DNA from: Eubacterium maltosivorans
GTDB lineage: Bacteria > Bacillota > Clostridia > Eubacteriales > Eubacteriaceae
Reading direction: 5' to 3'
NCBI RefSeq assembly: GCF_002441855.2
Contig: NZ_CP029487.1
Location: forward strand, 1,364,001-1,428,000
DNA: 64,000 nt
Shown: positions 8,947 to 16,841 of the stretch, piece by piece
Numbering within the stretch: the first letter of the stretch is position 1
Layout of the letters: each line of letters starts with the position of its first letter
Notes under the pieces: generated by a model
Seen by the model: the letters and a program-made list of their open reading frames with translations, nothing else
The model's database searches: none
Told to the model about the DNA's origin: nothing
Program-made: the position numbers and the translations under genes

Positions 8947-9681
8947 CTAAATATATTTATCAACGATCAGGCGCAGGTTTCCTTTTTTGGTGACACCACC
9001 GAGCTCCGTAACCACTGCTTTTCCCTTACCTCTGAGGGAAATAATATCCCCAGTTCTGATCCGATAATCGTTTTTGGTGATCTCCTCATAATTGACCCGG
9101 ACACGGCGCTGCTTAATGTAGGTAATACTATCCTGCCGCGAGAAGCCCCATATTTTGTTGATAACACCGTCCAGACGGTCTGAGGCCGCCACCAGCTCCA
9201 GCCGTTTAAACCGCAGCTCAAAGGTTTTGATCTGATCCGGCTCCAGTATCTCAGGCTTGATGCTTCTGCCCTTCACCTTTGTAAAATTCAAGGTAATGAA
9301 GTCTCTCAGGCGCTCTGCAAAGATCACCTGAACCTCCTTATCGTTCATATTAATATCCCCCACACATTCACGCGTAATACCCAGATGCATCAGCTCTCCA
9401 AGCACATTGCGGTGATCCATTGGAAATTCCTTCGGAAAAAGAACCGCCAGCATGGGCCATTCGAGGGCGCCGGCATCTAAGTAATCCGGGTAGATGCACA
9501 GCATTTTTCTTCCAGCGTTCTCCATTCCACCCCAGAAAAGATAGGGCTCTCCAGAATGCTTTAGGATGTTTTCCATCTTCAACTGCATGGCTTCATCCTG
9601 AAAATCGAAAAACTGGGGAGCGTAATTATTCTGACAGGCATCCTCCACCCTGGCCAGCAAAAACTCATCTTTTTTGTCCAT
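8947..9681 (-). CDS. ylmH: YlmH-type S4-domain RNA-binding protein
   Basis: The 244-residue product belongs to the YlmH family of the Gram-positive division cluster; B. subtilis YlmH is linked to rescue of stalled ribosomes. The N-terminal two thirds carry the family region PMLAVLFPKEFPMDHRNVLGELMHLGI, and the last 65 residues form an S4 domain (RLDGVINKIWGFSRQDSITYIKQRRVRVN...RIRTGDIISLRGKGK). It follows the MATE remnant by nine bases and precedes rluD. In relatives it directly follows ylmG. Confidence 0.92.
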   Translation of the reverse strand: MDKKDEFLLARVEDACQNNYAPQFFDFQDEAMQLKMENILKHSGEPYLFWGGMENAGRKMLCIYPDYLDAGALEWPMLAVLFPKEFPMDHRNVLGELMHLGITRECVGDINMNDKEVQVIFAERLRDFITLNFTKVKGRSIKPEILEPDQIKTFELRFKRLELVAASDRLDGVINKIWGFSRQDSITYIKQRRVRVNYEEITKNDYRIRTGDIISLRGKGKAVVTELGGVTKKGNLRLIVDKYI

Positions 9682-9690
9682 TTCTACACC

Positions 9691-10597
9691 TCACACCACC
9701 GGGGTTTTCCAACGCCCCAGCTTTAAATAAACGATCTCTGCCACAACTGAAACCAATGTGGCCGCTGGTGCCGCCATGCCAATTGCCGTCAGACTGCCGG
9801 ACAGCGTCACACTCAAAATCCATGCCAGCGGCAAACGAACAAACAAAGACACGGCCACACCGTTCACCATTGAAAAAGTCGTTCGTCCACAGCCGTTAAA
9901 AAATCCCAGAAAACAGAAACCAAACGCCACAAGCATAAAATCAATACTAAAGGTTCTCAGATATGCTGTTCCAGCTGCAATAACAGCCGGCTCTGCCCTG
10001 AAAATCTGCAAAATTGACGCTGGAGAAACCTGAGCCCAGATAAAAAACGGGATTGAACAGACCAGTGACAAAATAATACTGGCAAAAAGAGATTTCTTCG
10101 CGCGATCAGGCTGTCCCGCTCCAATATTTTGAGCTGCAATGGCAGCAATGGCAAAAGCATCAAATTTTCCCGCAATACCAACTGCGGCAGCTGCAACAAC
10201 ACCCATCGTATTGATGATGGCTGTAATAAATAAAAAGGAAATCTGCAGCAAAGTCTCCTGCAGCGATACCGGTATTCCAACCTTTAAAAGCCGCGCTGCC
10301 TTATCTCTGTAGATCCTGAAGTTGTCTCTTTTAAACTCAAAAATAAAGCTTCTCCGGTTCAGATAAACAATTGCCAGAATCATACTGACCCCCTGTGAAC
10401 CAGCTGTCGCCAGGGCAGCTCCCGCCGCGCCCATTTTCAGACGCAACCACGGCTGCGTCGTTAAACCAGCCGACAACCATCATGTCCACCGCGCCATAAA
10501 GCGCCTGGATAAAATTGGCCATGAGATAAGGCAGCGCAAAAACTGCCAGCATCTTATAAATATTTCCTTTTGTCAGGTTTTGTATCCGTTGTTCCAA
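9691..10597 (-). pseudogene. MATE-family efflux transporter, internally deleted and frameshifted
   Basis: The N-terminal 50 residues (EQRIQNLTKGNIYKMLAVFALPYL, then DMMVVGWFNDAAVVA) are the start of a MATE transporter, probably from a TTG at 10597. The reading frame then shifts and resumes as KMGAAGAALATAGSQGVSMI, which in full-length MATE proteins lies near residue 190. About 130-140 residues covering transmembrane helices 2-5 are therefore missing and the halves are out of frame; the junction is near 10450-10460. The C-terminal half is otherwise clean, so the loss looks recent. It interrupts the ylmG-ylmH order of the division cluster. Confidence 0.85.
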
Positions 10598-10634
10598 ATG
10601 TCTGCCCCCAAAGAATTTATAAACAATCTTTTTT

Positions 10635-10663
10635 ATTATAGCTAAAAACGCAAATGTTCACAA
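10635..10663 (-). promoter_or_regulatory. Sigma-A promoter of the MATE remnant
   Basis: On the minus strand TTGTGA, 17 bases, TATAAT. It probably also drives the downstream ylmH and rluD genes, because no terminator separates them from the pseudogene. Confidence 0.65.
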
Positions 10664-10677
10664 GCTAAAACGCACAA

Positions 10678-10705
10678 CAAAAAAACCGGCGTTCTATCAC
10701 CGGCT
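10678..10705 (-). terminator. Intrinsic terminator after the 121-aa unknown gene
   Basis: Stem CCGGTG/CGCCGG with a six-base loop, flanked by A and T runs, followed on the minus strand by seven Ts. It ends the HlyD-yggS-sepF-ylmG transcript before the MATE promoter. Confidence 0.75.
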
Positions 10706-10732
10706 TTTCATATTAAACCTTCTTCCTTTAGC

Positions 10733-11098
10733 TCACTCCATATACTCGAGGATCTCATAGGGTTCTGATTTTGACAACTCAAGAATGAATTCTCCCCTTT
10801 CATTCTCTGCCATTCCTAAACGAAAGCCAATACGTTTATCTGCTGTCATGACGGTAAGCTTTCCCTCATCTTCGTCCAGCAGTGTCAGATTTTCGTTCCG
10901 GTAAACGACCATTGTTTTAATCTGCATTACTTTTTCTAAATCTTCATAACGGACCATTTTGGTAAAATTACCATAGCTGCTCTGCCTGAAACCCGGCGGT
11001 GCCTTATTACCTTCCACGATTAATTTAAATGTATCCGGCATGATCTCCTGACACTTAAAGGTTTCTCCATGATACAAAGCATATTGCCCTGAGCGCAT
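10733..11098 (-). CDS. Conserved hypothetical protein, 121 aa
   Basis: I do not recognise this family. The ATG at 11098 has an AGGAGGTG site nine bases upstream; an upstream in-frame extension is unlikely to be translated. The product MRSGQYALYHGETFKCQEI... is soluble, without signal peptide or membrane helix, mostly predicted beta strand, and acidic at its C-terminus (SKSEPYEILEYME). It sits about 100 bases after ylmG and is followed by a terminator, so it is probably the last gene of the yggS-sepF-ylmG transcript. Confidence 0.75.
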   Translation of the reverse strand: MRSGQYALYHGETFKCQEIMPDTFKLIVEGNKAPPGFRQSSYGNFTKMVRYEDLEKVMQIKTMVVYRNENLTLLDEDEGKLTVMTADKRIGFRLGMAENERGEFILELSKSEPYEILEYME

Positions 11099-11201
11099 AT
11101 TTTGTTCACCTCCTTTCATGTATAATAGAAGATTTTTATGTATTCGTTTTCCATCGAACTTTAAATGAAACCGTCTGTCCATGGCGGCAGACGGTCACAA
11201 G

Positions 11202-11471
11202 CTAAAAAATCGCTTTAATCAGCATTTGATACAAAGGATAAATGATAAACTGAAGCAGCACCACGGCCGCAATTCCAGAAAAATCAATGGGGCCAATAAC
11301 TGCAAAACGACGCAGTGGTGATAACATCGGCTCGGTCAAGCCATAAATCAGTTTTACGATCGGATTATCTGGGCTGGGATTAAACCAGCTCATCAGAATA
11401 TTCGCTACAATCAGGAGCGTGATCAATTCGACAAGATAATGACCGGCGACAATTAAAATACTTTCGATCAT
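11202..11471 (-). CDS. ylmG: YggT-family membrane protein YlmG
   Basis: Small integral membrane protein of the division cluster, role poorly defined. The 89 residues form two hydrophobic helices around the conserved NPSPDNPIVKLIYGLTEPMLSPLRR loop, diagnostic of the YggT/YlmG family. The start lies two bases after the sepF stop. Its position between sepF and the ylmH region matches B. subtilis and relatives. Confidence 0.93.
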   Translation of the reverse strand: MIESILIVAGHYLVELITLLIVANILMSWFNPSPDNPIVKLIYGLTEPMLSPLRRFAVIGPIDFSGIAAVVLLQFIIYPLYQMLIKAIF

Positions 11472-11473
11472 TC

Positions 11474-11965
11474 CTATTTATCATCATCCCAATTTAAAAT
11501 AGGGGTAATTGTGTCACTCTCGTCTTTTTCCATGCTTGTAGAAACAGAAACCTGTTTTGGCGCAAGGATAAAAACATTATCGGCTATACGGTTGATGGAG
11601 CCCTCCAGAGCGAAAACTGCTCCGTTAAGGAAATCAAAAATTTTCTGGCCATCTTCGTATTCTGTATTTTTAAGATTGACGACAACCGTCTTATCTGCTT
11701 TGATTTTATTGACGATCCCAGGCGCGTCTTCAAAACGTTCAGGATCTAAAACCAAAACTTCAGGACCATCGCCAATACCCACAAGACCTGTACGTTTCGG
11801 GGCAGGCGCTGTTTTCTTTGGCTGCGGCGCATAAGTGTTTCTCGGCTCTTCAACGACTTCTTCTACTTCGTCATCATAGTATTCATCATCGTAGTATTGA
11901 TCATCGTCATCCATTTCCATACCGAAAACCTTTATGATTTTATCTTTGAATTTTTCGTTTGCCAT
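11474..11965 (-). CDS. sepF: Cell division protein SepF
   Basis: SepF polymerises on the membrane and bundles FtsZ filaments at the division site. The 163-residue product has an N-terminal amphipathic stretch (MANEKFKDKIIKVFGM), an acidic tyrosine-rich linker (DDDQYYDDEYYDDEVEE) and the C-terminal DUF552 domain with VLDPERFEDAPGIVNKIKADKTVVVNL and GSINRIADNVFILAP. It follows yggS by ten bases. Confidence 0.95.
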   Translation of the reverse strand: MANEKFKDKIIKVFGMEMDDDDQYYDDEYYDDEVEEVVEEPRNTYAPQPKKTAPAPKRTGLVGIGDGPEVLVLDPERFEDAPGIVNKIKADKTVVVNLKNTEYEDGQKIFDFLNGAVFALEGSINRIADNVFILAPKQVSVSTSMEKDESDTITPILNWDDDK

Positions 11966-11975
11966 GCTGTTTCTC

Positions 11976-12638
11976 CTAACGATTAAATATTTTTCTTCCG
12001 ATCCTTACAATCGTAGCCCCTTCTTCTATGGCGATGGGGTAATCATCCGTCATTCCCATAGATAGATATTGCATTTTAATATTTTCTCCATGGTATTCTT
12101 TTTCTATTGTATCATATAATTCTTTTAAATGCTTAAAAACTTTATGAATTTCATCAGAATTTTTTGTCATCGGTCCAATGCACATAAGTCCCTGTATCTC
12201 GAGATGCGGGCAATTTCCGGCTTCTTCCATAACCAGCTTGTATTCCTCAGCCATAAAACCAGATTTACTGCCCTCTTCCGCAAGGTTAAACTGGATTAAG
12301 ACATTTGTTTTAACATCGTGCTTGGCGCTTTCCTTTTCAATGGTTTTTAAAAGTTCAATAGAATGAACCGAGTGAATCAGGCTGACCTTTCCCATCAGGT
12401 ATTTAACCTTATTGCGCTGCAGATGCCCAATGAAATGCCAGCGCACCGGCCCTTTGATCTCATCGACCTTAGCCAGAAATTCCTGAACTTTATTTTCTCC
12501 AAGATCATAAACGCCGGCATCAACAACTGCCTGGGTTTCTTCCACACTGCGGTGTTTAGTCACCCCCACCAGCGTTACATTTTCCGGAATATCTTTTTTA
12601 ATTGCCGCAATATTTTCTGCAATGACACTATCTGCCAT
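11976..12638 (-). CDS. yggS: YggS-family PLP homeostasis protein
   Basis: PLP-binding protein without known enzymatic activity that keeps free pyridoxal phosphate in balance (YggS/YlmE/PROSC). Visible motifs are LVGVTKHRS with the PLP lysine near residue 27, LGENKVQEFLAK, WHFIGHLQRNKVKYL and YLSMGMTDDYPIAIEEGATIVRIG. Length (220 aa) is normal. It is the usual first member of the yggS-sepF-ylmG block. Confidence 0.95.
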   Translation of the reverse strand: MADSVIAENIAAIKKDIPENVTLVGVTKHRSVEETQAVVDAGVYDLGENKVQEFLAKVDEIKGPVRWHFIGHLQRNKVKYLMGKVSLIHSVHSIELLKTIEKESAKHDVKTNVLIQFNLAEEGSKSGFMAEEYKLVMEEAGNCPHLEIQGLMCIGPMTKNSDEIHKVFKHLKELYDTIEKEYHGENIKMQYLSMGMTDDYPIAIEEGATIVRIGRKIFNR

Positions 12639-12664
12639 TTTATTTCACTTCTTTCTCTGATAAT

Positions 12665-13908
12665 TTATGGATAAACCTTAATGGTCGTGCCAGAGGACAA
12701 CGCCCTATTATTTTCGTCATCCAGCTTTAAAACAGCCATACCTTTATCATACTTATATACTGTTACAGGAGTCAGTTCCTCAAAATAGCCTTTTTCAAGG
12801 GTTTTTACATAGGTAGCGCCGTCTTTTTTAATAATAGCGCTCTGGGGCACCTGAAAACAACTGAACCGCTCAATATTAACGTCGGTATTAATCATGATTT
12901 CATTGGCAAAAACATTGACATAATCCTTGACGAGCATGACGATTATTTTGTTATCGCCGTCATCAATAACATCGACCAGATAGCCCTTGTAAGTATTCTG
13001 TCCGCTTTCAAAGGAAAGGGTTGGATAATAACGGAGCTGATCAACCCGTTTGACCAGAAATTTATAATATTCTGTGTTCTTTTCTGCGCCGCGGGTTCCC
13101 ATATATTCTTCCTTGTTGGCAAGCGCTTCCTCTTCACCTTCCACCGCCTCGCTTTTAGGAATCGAAAAGGCCGTAAAGATATGATCGTTATTAATGATTT
13201 TGAGCGCGGTCTGGTTTTCTTTGTCAATTTTACTGGCGGTTTTCAAAAAATTCGTGTTGATATAGGGCAGCGCACTTTCACTGACAACTTTTTCCATAGC
13301 ATTGAGGGTAGTATAAACATACCCTGAGCCCATCATCTGTAAACCACTTAATGTAATGTCTCTTGGCTGACCGTCGTTCAGGCTCTCATAAATAGCTTTT
13401 TGCTGGTTGAGCTCATCCTGGTTTTCACCCATAAACTGGACAGAATCCACCAGAAATTCCTTTCGCTGTCGGTCAGCCTGGCCAAACTGCGTGGTGATTT
13501 TTGCCATTCCCACATAATTTGCCGTAATTTCATTAATGACTGAAGGCCAGTCGTTATAATACTTGTCCGCCATAATCTGATCGATGGTATCCGTCTGATA
13601 TTTCAGAAAATTCTGATTCACTGCCTTTGGAGACTGTGTCAGCGTTTTGTAGCCATTGGTCTTTTCCCCCTCGGGCAGGGTTAAATCTGCCGCGGAAAAA
13701 TCATCCAGCTCAATATAATCAATGTCTTTAAAAAAGAAAAAATTGGTTTTATAGGCATTGGTATACTCAGAGGTTTCCAACAGCATCCGCTGATTATTCC
13801 GGTAAATACCTGCAACGATTATGACGGCAATTAAAAAAAAACGACGCCAATAATCAATTTTCTCCGTTTATTGACCCGTCTCTTCCATTCCCGTGTAGCT
13901 TGACTCAT
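12665..13908 (-). pseudogene. HlyD-type periplasmic adaptor-like protein, split by a 9-T frameshift
   Basis: The gene begins at ATG 13908 with a CAGGTGA ribosome site and encodes a basic N-terminus (MSQATREWKRRVNKRRKLIIGVVFF) before meeting TAA at a run of nine Ts (13833-13841, read as A on the plus strand). With ten Ts the frame would continue as FLIAVIIVAGIYRNNQRMLLE into the long downstream frame ending at 12665, restoring a membrane anchor plus a 373-residue extracytoplasmic part. The C-terminal region (SSGTTIKVYP, QVPQSAIIKKDGATYV) resembles HlyD/RND membrane-fusion adaptors, which often occur next to yggS in Clostridia. It may be a slippage-expressed gene, a phase variant, a true pseudogene or a sequencing error. 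Confidence 0.7.
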
Positions 13909-13966
13909 TTTATTCACCTGTTAGTTTACTTATTTTATAAAAATCCCTGATTTTGAATAAAAAAAA

Positions 13967-14043
13967 TGGTCTGAGTGAGAGGATTCGAACCTCCGGCCTC
14001 GTGAACCCCATTCACGCGCGCTACCAAACTGTGCTACACCCAG
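13967..14043 (-). tRNA. tRNA-Pro (GGG)
   Basis: A 77-base cloverleaf on the minus strand: acceptor CTGGGTG/CACTCAG, discriminator A and encoded CCA, D arm with TTTGGTAGCGC, anticodon stem CGTGA/TCACG with loop ATGGGGT (anticodon GGG), and T arm with GGTTCGAATCC. It lies between the HlyD-like gene and the divergent permease gene. Confidence 0.96.
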
Positions 14044-14247
14044 ACATCGAAGATAATTATAGCGGTTTTCATAAAAAAATTCAAGAGGAAATCTCAATAT
14101 TTAATAAAAAAATAAGAAAAAAGTCCGGTGAAGCCGAATATTTGTGATTTCAATGCGTTTTCTAAGCTTCGTTTTGCGTTAAGACCCCCACCATCTGGGT
14201 ATTTAACTAATAGCACTCCAAAAGATAAGGAATGGTATCTGTTTAAA

Positions 14248-15675
14248 ATGAAAAATCAACTACTTAACGATACATCAAAAACTTCAAAGCTGACGCTTTT
14301 CAGCTTTTTCGCAATGACAGCTTCAATGGTTATGACAGCGGATAAATACGCGACTTTTGCCTCCTCAGGCTTCTCACTGGCATTTTTTCTGGTTGCAGGA
14401 GGTTTTTTATGGTTTATACCAGTCTCGCTCTGTGCTGCAGAGATGGCCACGGTTGAAGGCTGGGAGGAAGGTGGCGTGTTTACCTGGGTCGGTAAGACCA
14501 TTGGTGAACGCTTTGGCTTTGCAGCCATATTTTTTCAGTGGTTCCAGATTACCATCGGATTCATATCAATGATTTACTTTATCCTTGGCTCATTCTCCTA
14601 TGTCTTTAACATACCTGCTTTGGAACAAAATCCTTTCATTAAATTCATTGGTGTTCTGGTGGTTTTCTGGGCCCTGAGCCTATCACAGCTTGGCGGTACA
14701 AAATACACTGCCATGATCTCAAAAGTTGGCTTTATCGCTGGTATTCTATTTCCAGTACTGCTGCTTTTTGGGTTGACCGGCGCTTACGTTTCTTCTGGCG
14801 GACCGATCCATCTGGAAATGAATGTACATACCCTGATCCCTGATTTTAAAGATGTGGATGATTTGGTAATCTTCGCCTCGTTTATTCTTTCCTTTATGGG
14901 AATTGAGGTTTCAGCCACCCATGTCAACCAGTTAAAAAACCCCAGTCGGAATTACCCTCTGACTATGATTATCCTGGTCGTGCTGGCGATTATCTTAAAC
15001 ACCGTAGGCGGCATTTCTGTCGCGATGGTGGTTCCTGCCCAGAATCTGAGCTACAGCTCCGGAGTCGTACAGACTTTTGAAAATCTGTTCCGTTACTTTA
15101 ATCCAGATTTGCTCTGGATGGTTCGTATTCTCGGTGCCATGATTGCCATTGGCGTTATGGCTGAGGTCAGCTCGTGGGTGGTCGGCCCGTCACGTGGCCT
15201 TTATGTGGCGGCCAAGGATAACCTGCTGCCAAAGATTTTTAAAAAAACCAATGGCCGCGGCATTCCCACAAACCTGATTTTGGGTCAGGGGATCATCGTA
15301 ACAATCTGGGCGGCTGTCCTGACCTTTGGCGGTGGCGGAAATAACCTCTCGTTTTTAACCGCCATCTCTTTATCCGTTGTAATTTATCTGATCACTTACT
15401 TTTTATTCTTCGGAGCTTACTTTATTTTACTTTACAAGCATCCCGACTATAAGCGCGCTTATCAGATACCTGGTGGACGCCTTGTCAAAACGATTATTGC
15501 CGGCGTTGGGCTGTTAATGTCCATCTTCACTTTTGTGGTGACCTTTTTTCCGCCTGACCAGCTGGCGCCTGACAATTATATCCGGTATGATATGATCCTG
15601 ATTATCAGCTTTTTAGTCGTACTAACACTCCCCTTTCTGCTCTATCATATTGAGCGGAAAAAACATAAAACCTAA
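14248..15675 (+). CDS. APC-superfamily amino acid permease (glutamate:GABA antiporter-like)
   Basis: Integral membrane transporter of about 475 residues with some twelve hydrophobic helices. The first helix region (TLFSFFAMTASMVMTADKYATFASSGF) and ISLCAAEMATVEGWEEGGVFTWVGKTIGERFGFAAIF resemble the GadC/YjeM branch of APC permeases, which exchange glutamate or related amino acids; the substrate is not certain. The start at 14248 (MKNQLLNDTSKTSK) was chosen because earlier in-frame codons lack membrane-protein character. A four-codon frame (14232-14246) with its own AAGGA site ends just before it. The dehydrogenase gene follows 17 bases downstream. Confidence 0.85.
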   Translation: MKNQLLNDTSKTSKLTLFSFFAMTASMVMTADKYATFASSGFSLAFFLVAGGFLWFIPVSLCAAEMATVEGWEEGGVFTWVGKTIGERFGFAAIFFQWFQITIGFISMIYFILGSFSYVFNIPALEQNPFIKFIGVLVVFWALSLSQLGGTKYTAMISKVGFIAGILFPVLLLFGLTGAYVSSGGPIHLEMNVHTLIPDFKDVDDLVIFASFILSFMGIEVSATHVNQLKNPSRNYPLTMIILVVLAIILNTVGGISVAMVVPAQNLSYSSGVVQTFENLFRYFNPDLLWMVRILGAMIAIGVMAEVSSWVVGPSRGLYVAAKDNLLPKIFKKTNGRGIPTNLILGQGIIVTIWAAVLTFGGGGNNLSFLTAISLSVVIYLITYFLFFGAYFILLYKHPDYKRAYQIPGGRLVKTIIAGVGLLMSIFTFVVTFFPPDQLAPDNYIRYDMILIISFLVVLTLPFLLYHIERKKHKT

Positions 15676-15692
15676 AGAAAGAAGGCACTTAA

Positions 15693-16730
15693 ATGAAAAT
15701 TGCTTTTTATGATACAAGACCCTATGACAAACTCTGGTTCGATCCCCTTTTGAAGGAAGCGGGCCACGAACCACGCTATATTGAAAACCGGCTGGATATT
15801 CACACGCTGGAATATGCCCAAGGCGCTGACGCGATCTGTGTCTTTGTCAATGACAAGGTTACAAAGGAAATTATGGACCGGCTGTCAGAAATGAACATAC
15901 ACCTTATTCTTCTGCGCAGCGCCGGCTATAATAACGTCGACATGAAAGAGGCCTATGAAAAACGTATCCGTATTCTCAGGGTACCGGCCTATTCTCCGGC
16001 TGCCGTTGCAGAATACGCGGCCTCACTGCTCCTTGCCGTTAACCGTAAAACCCATAAGGCTTACGCCCGAACACGTGACTTTAACTTTAATATTGACGGC
16101 TTAACGGGCATGGATCTTTATGGCAAGACATCCGGTGTCATTGGTACCGGGCGCATCGGGCAGATGATGATTGATATTTTAAAGGGTTTTCACATGAACG
16201 TCATTGCCTACGATGTCTTTCCTAATCCAAAACTGGACATCCAGTATGTACCGCTGAAAAAGCTGATGGAAAAATCAGATATTATCTCACTCCACTGTCC
16301 GCTGACGGAGGAGACACGCCATATCATCAACGACCAGACCATTGGCATGATGAAGGACGGCGTCATCTTAATCAACACCTCACGCGGGGCACTGATTGAT
16401 ACTCAAGCCCTGATTAAGGGAATCAACTCTCATAAAATCGGCGGAGTTGGCATGGACGTCTACGAAGAAGAGGACAGTTACTTTTTTGAAGACTGGTCTA
16501 ATAAAATCATGGACGACCGTGATCTCGCAAGGATCATTACCTTCCCCAATGTCTTACTGACCAGCCATCAGGCCTTTTTAACGACAGAGGCCTTGCATCA
16601 GATTGCGGCTACTACGCTTGAAAACATAAAAGCTTATAAAGATGATGTGTACACCCCCAACGAGATCTGTTACCAGTGTGAAGAAAAAGGGGATTGCCAT
16701 CGACGGGAAAACCATCAAAAATGTTTCTAA
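15693..16730 (+). CDS. D-lactate dehydrogenase-type 2-hydroxyacid dehydrogenase
   Basis: NAD-dependent D-2-hydroxyacid dehydrogenase, most like D-lactate dehydrogenase (pyruvate to D-lactate). Visible are the Rossmann GVIGTGRIGQMM near residue 149, catalytic Arg in NTSRGALID, Glu in DVYEEEDSYFFED and His in LLTSHQAFLT. At 345 residues it is slightly long because of a C-terminal Cys/His-rich tail (C-x2-C-x5-C-x8-C, from about residue 327) not needed for the fold. It shares a transcript with the permease and ends at a strong terminator. Confidence 0.88.
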   Translation: MKIAFYDTRPYDKLWFDPLLKEAGHEPRYIENRLDIHTLEYAQGADAICVFVNDKVTKEIMDRLSEMNIHLILLRSAGYNNVDMKEAYEKRIRILRVPAYSPAAVAEYAASLLLAVNRKTHKAYARTRDFNFNIDGLTGMDLYGKTSGVIGTGRIGQMMIDILKGFHMNVIAYDVFPNPKLDIQYVPLKKLMEKSDIISLHCPLTEETRHIINDQTIGMMKDGVILINTSRGALIDTQALIKGINSHKIGGVGMDVYEEEDSYFFEDWSNKIMDDRDLARIITFPNVLLTSHQAFLTTEALHQIAATTLENIKAYKDDVYTPNEICYQCEEKGDCHRRENHQKCF

Positions 16731-16742
16731 GCCGACTGATTA

Positions 16743-16795
16743 AACAAGCCCGAGGGACAGTTAATCCTATTGTTCCTCGGCTTGTTGCGTTTTAG
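16743..16795 (+). terminator. Intrinsic terminator of the permease-dehydrogenase operon
   Basis: Long stem AACAAGCC...GAGG paired with CCTCGGCTTGTT (16743-16786), followed by GCGTTTT. It ends just before the promoter of the next gene. Confidence 0.85.
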
Positions 16796-16812
16796 ATAAT
16801 CTATGTTATAAT
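16785..16812 (+). promoter_or_regulatory. Sigma-A promoter of the ECF-S/SpoIIE fusion gene
   Basis: TTGCGT, 16 bases, TATAAT, with the ATG 29 bases downstream of the -10 box. The -35 box overlaps the tail of the preceding terminator. Confidence 0.6.
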
Positions 16813-16841
16813 GGGTGCAACCTTCATCAAGGAGATTCTAT

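Noticed and set aside
9420-9899. 159-codon plus-strand frame across ylmH and the MATE remnant
   Set aside because: Pro/His-rich product with no domain; it overlaps the well-supported ylmH gene.
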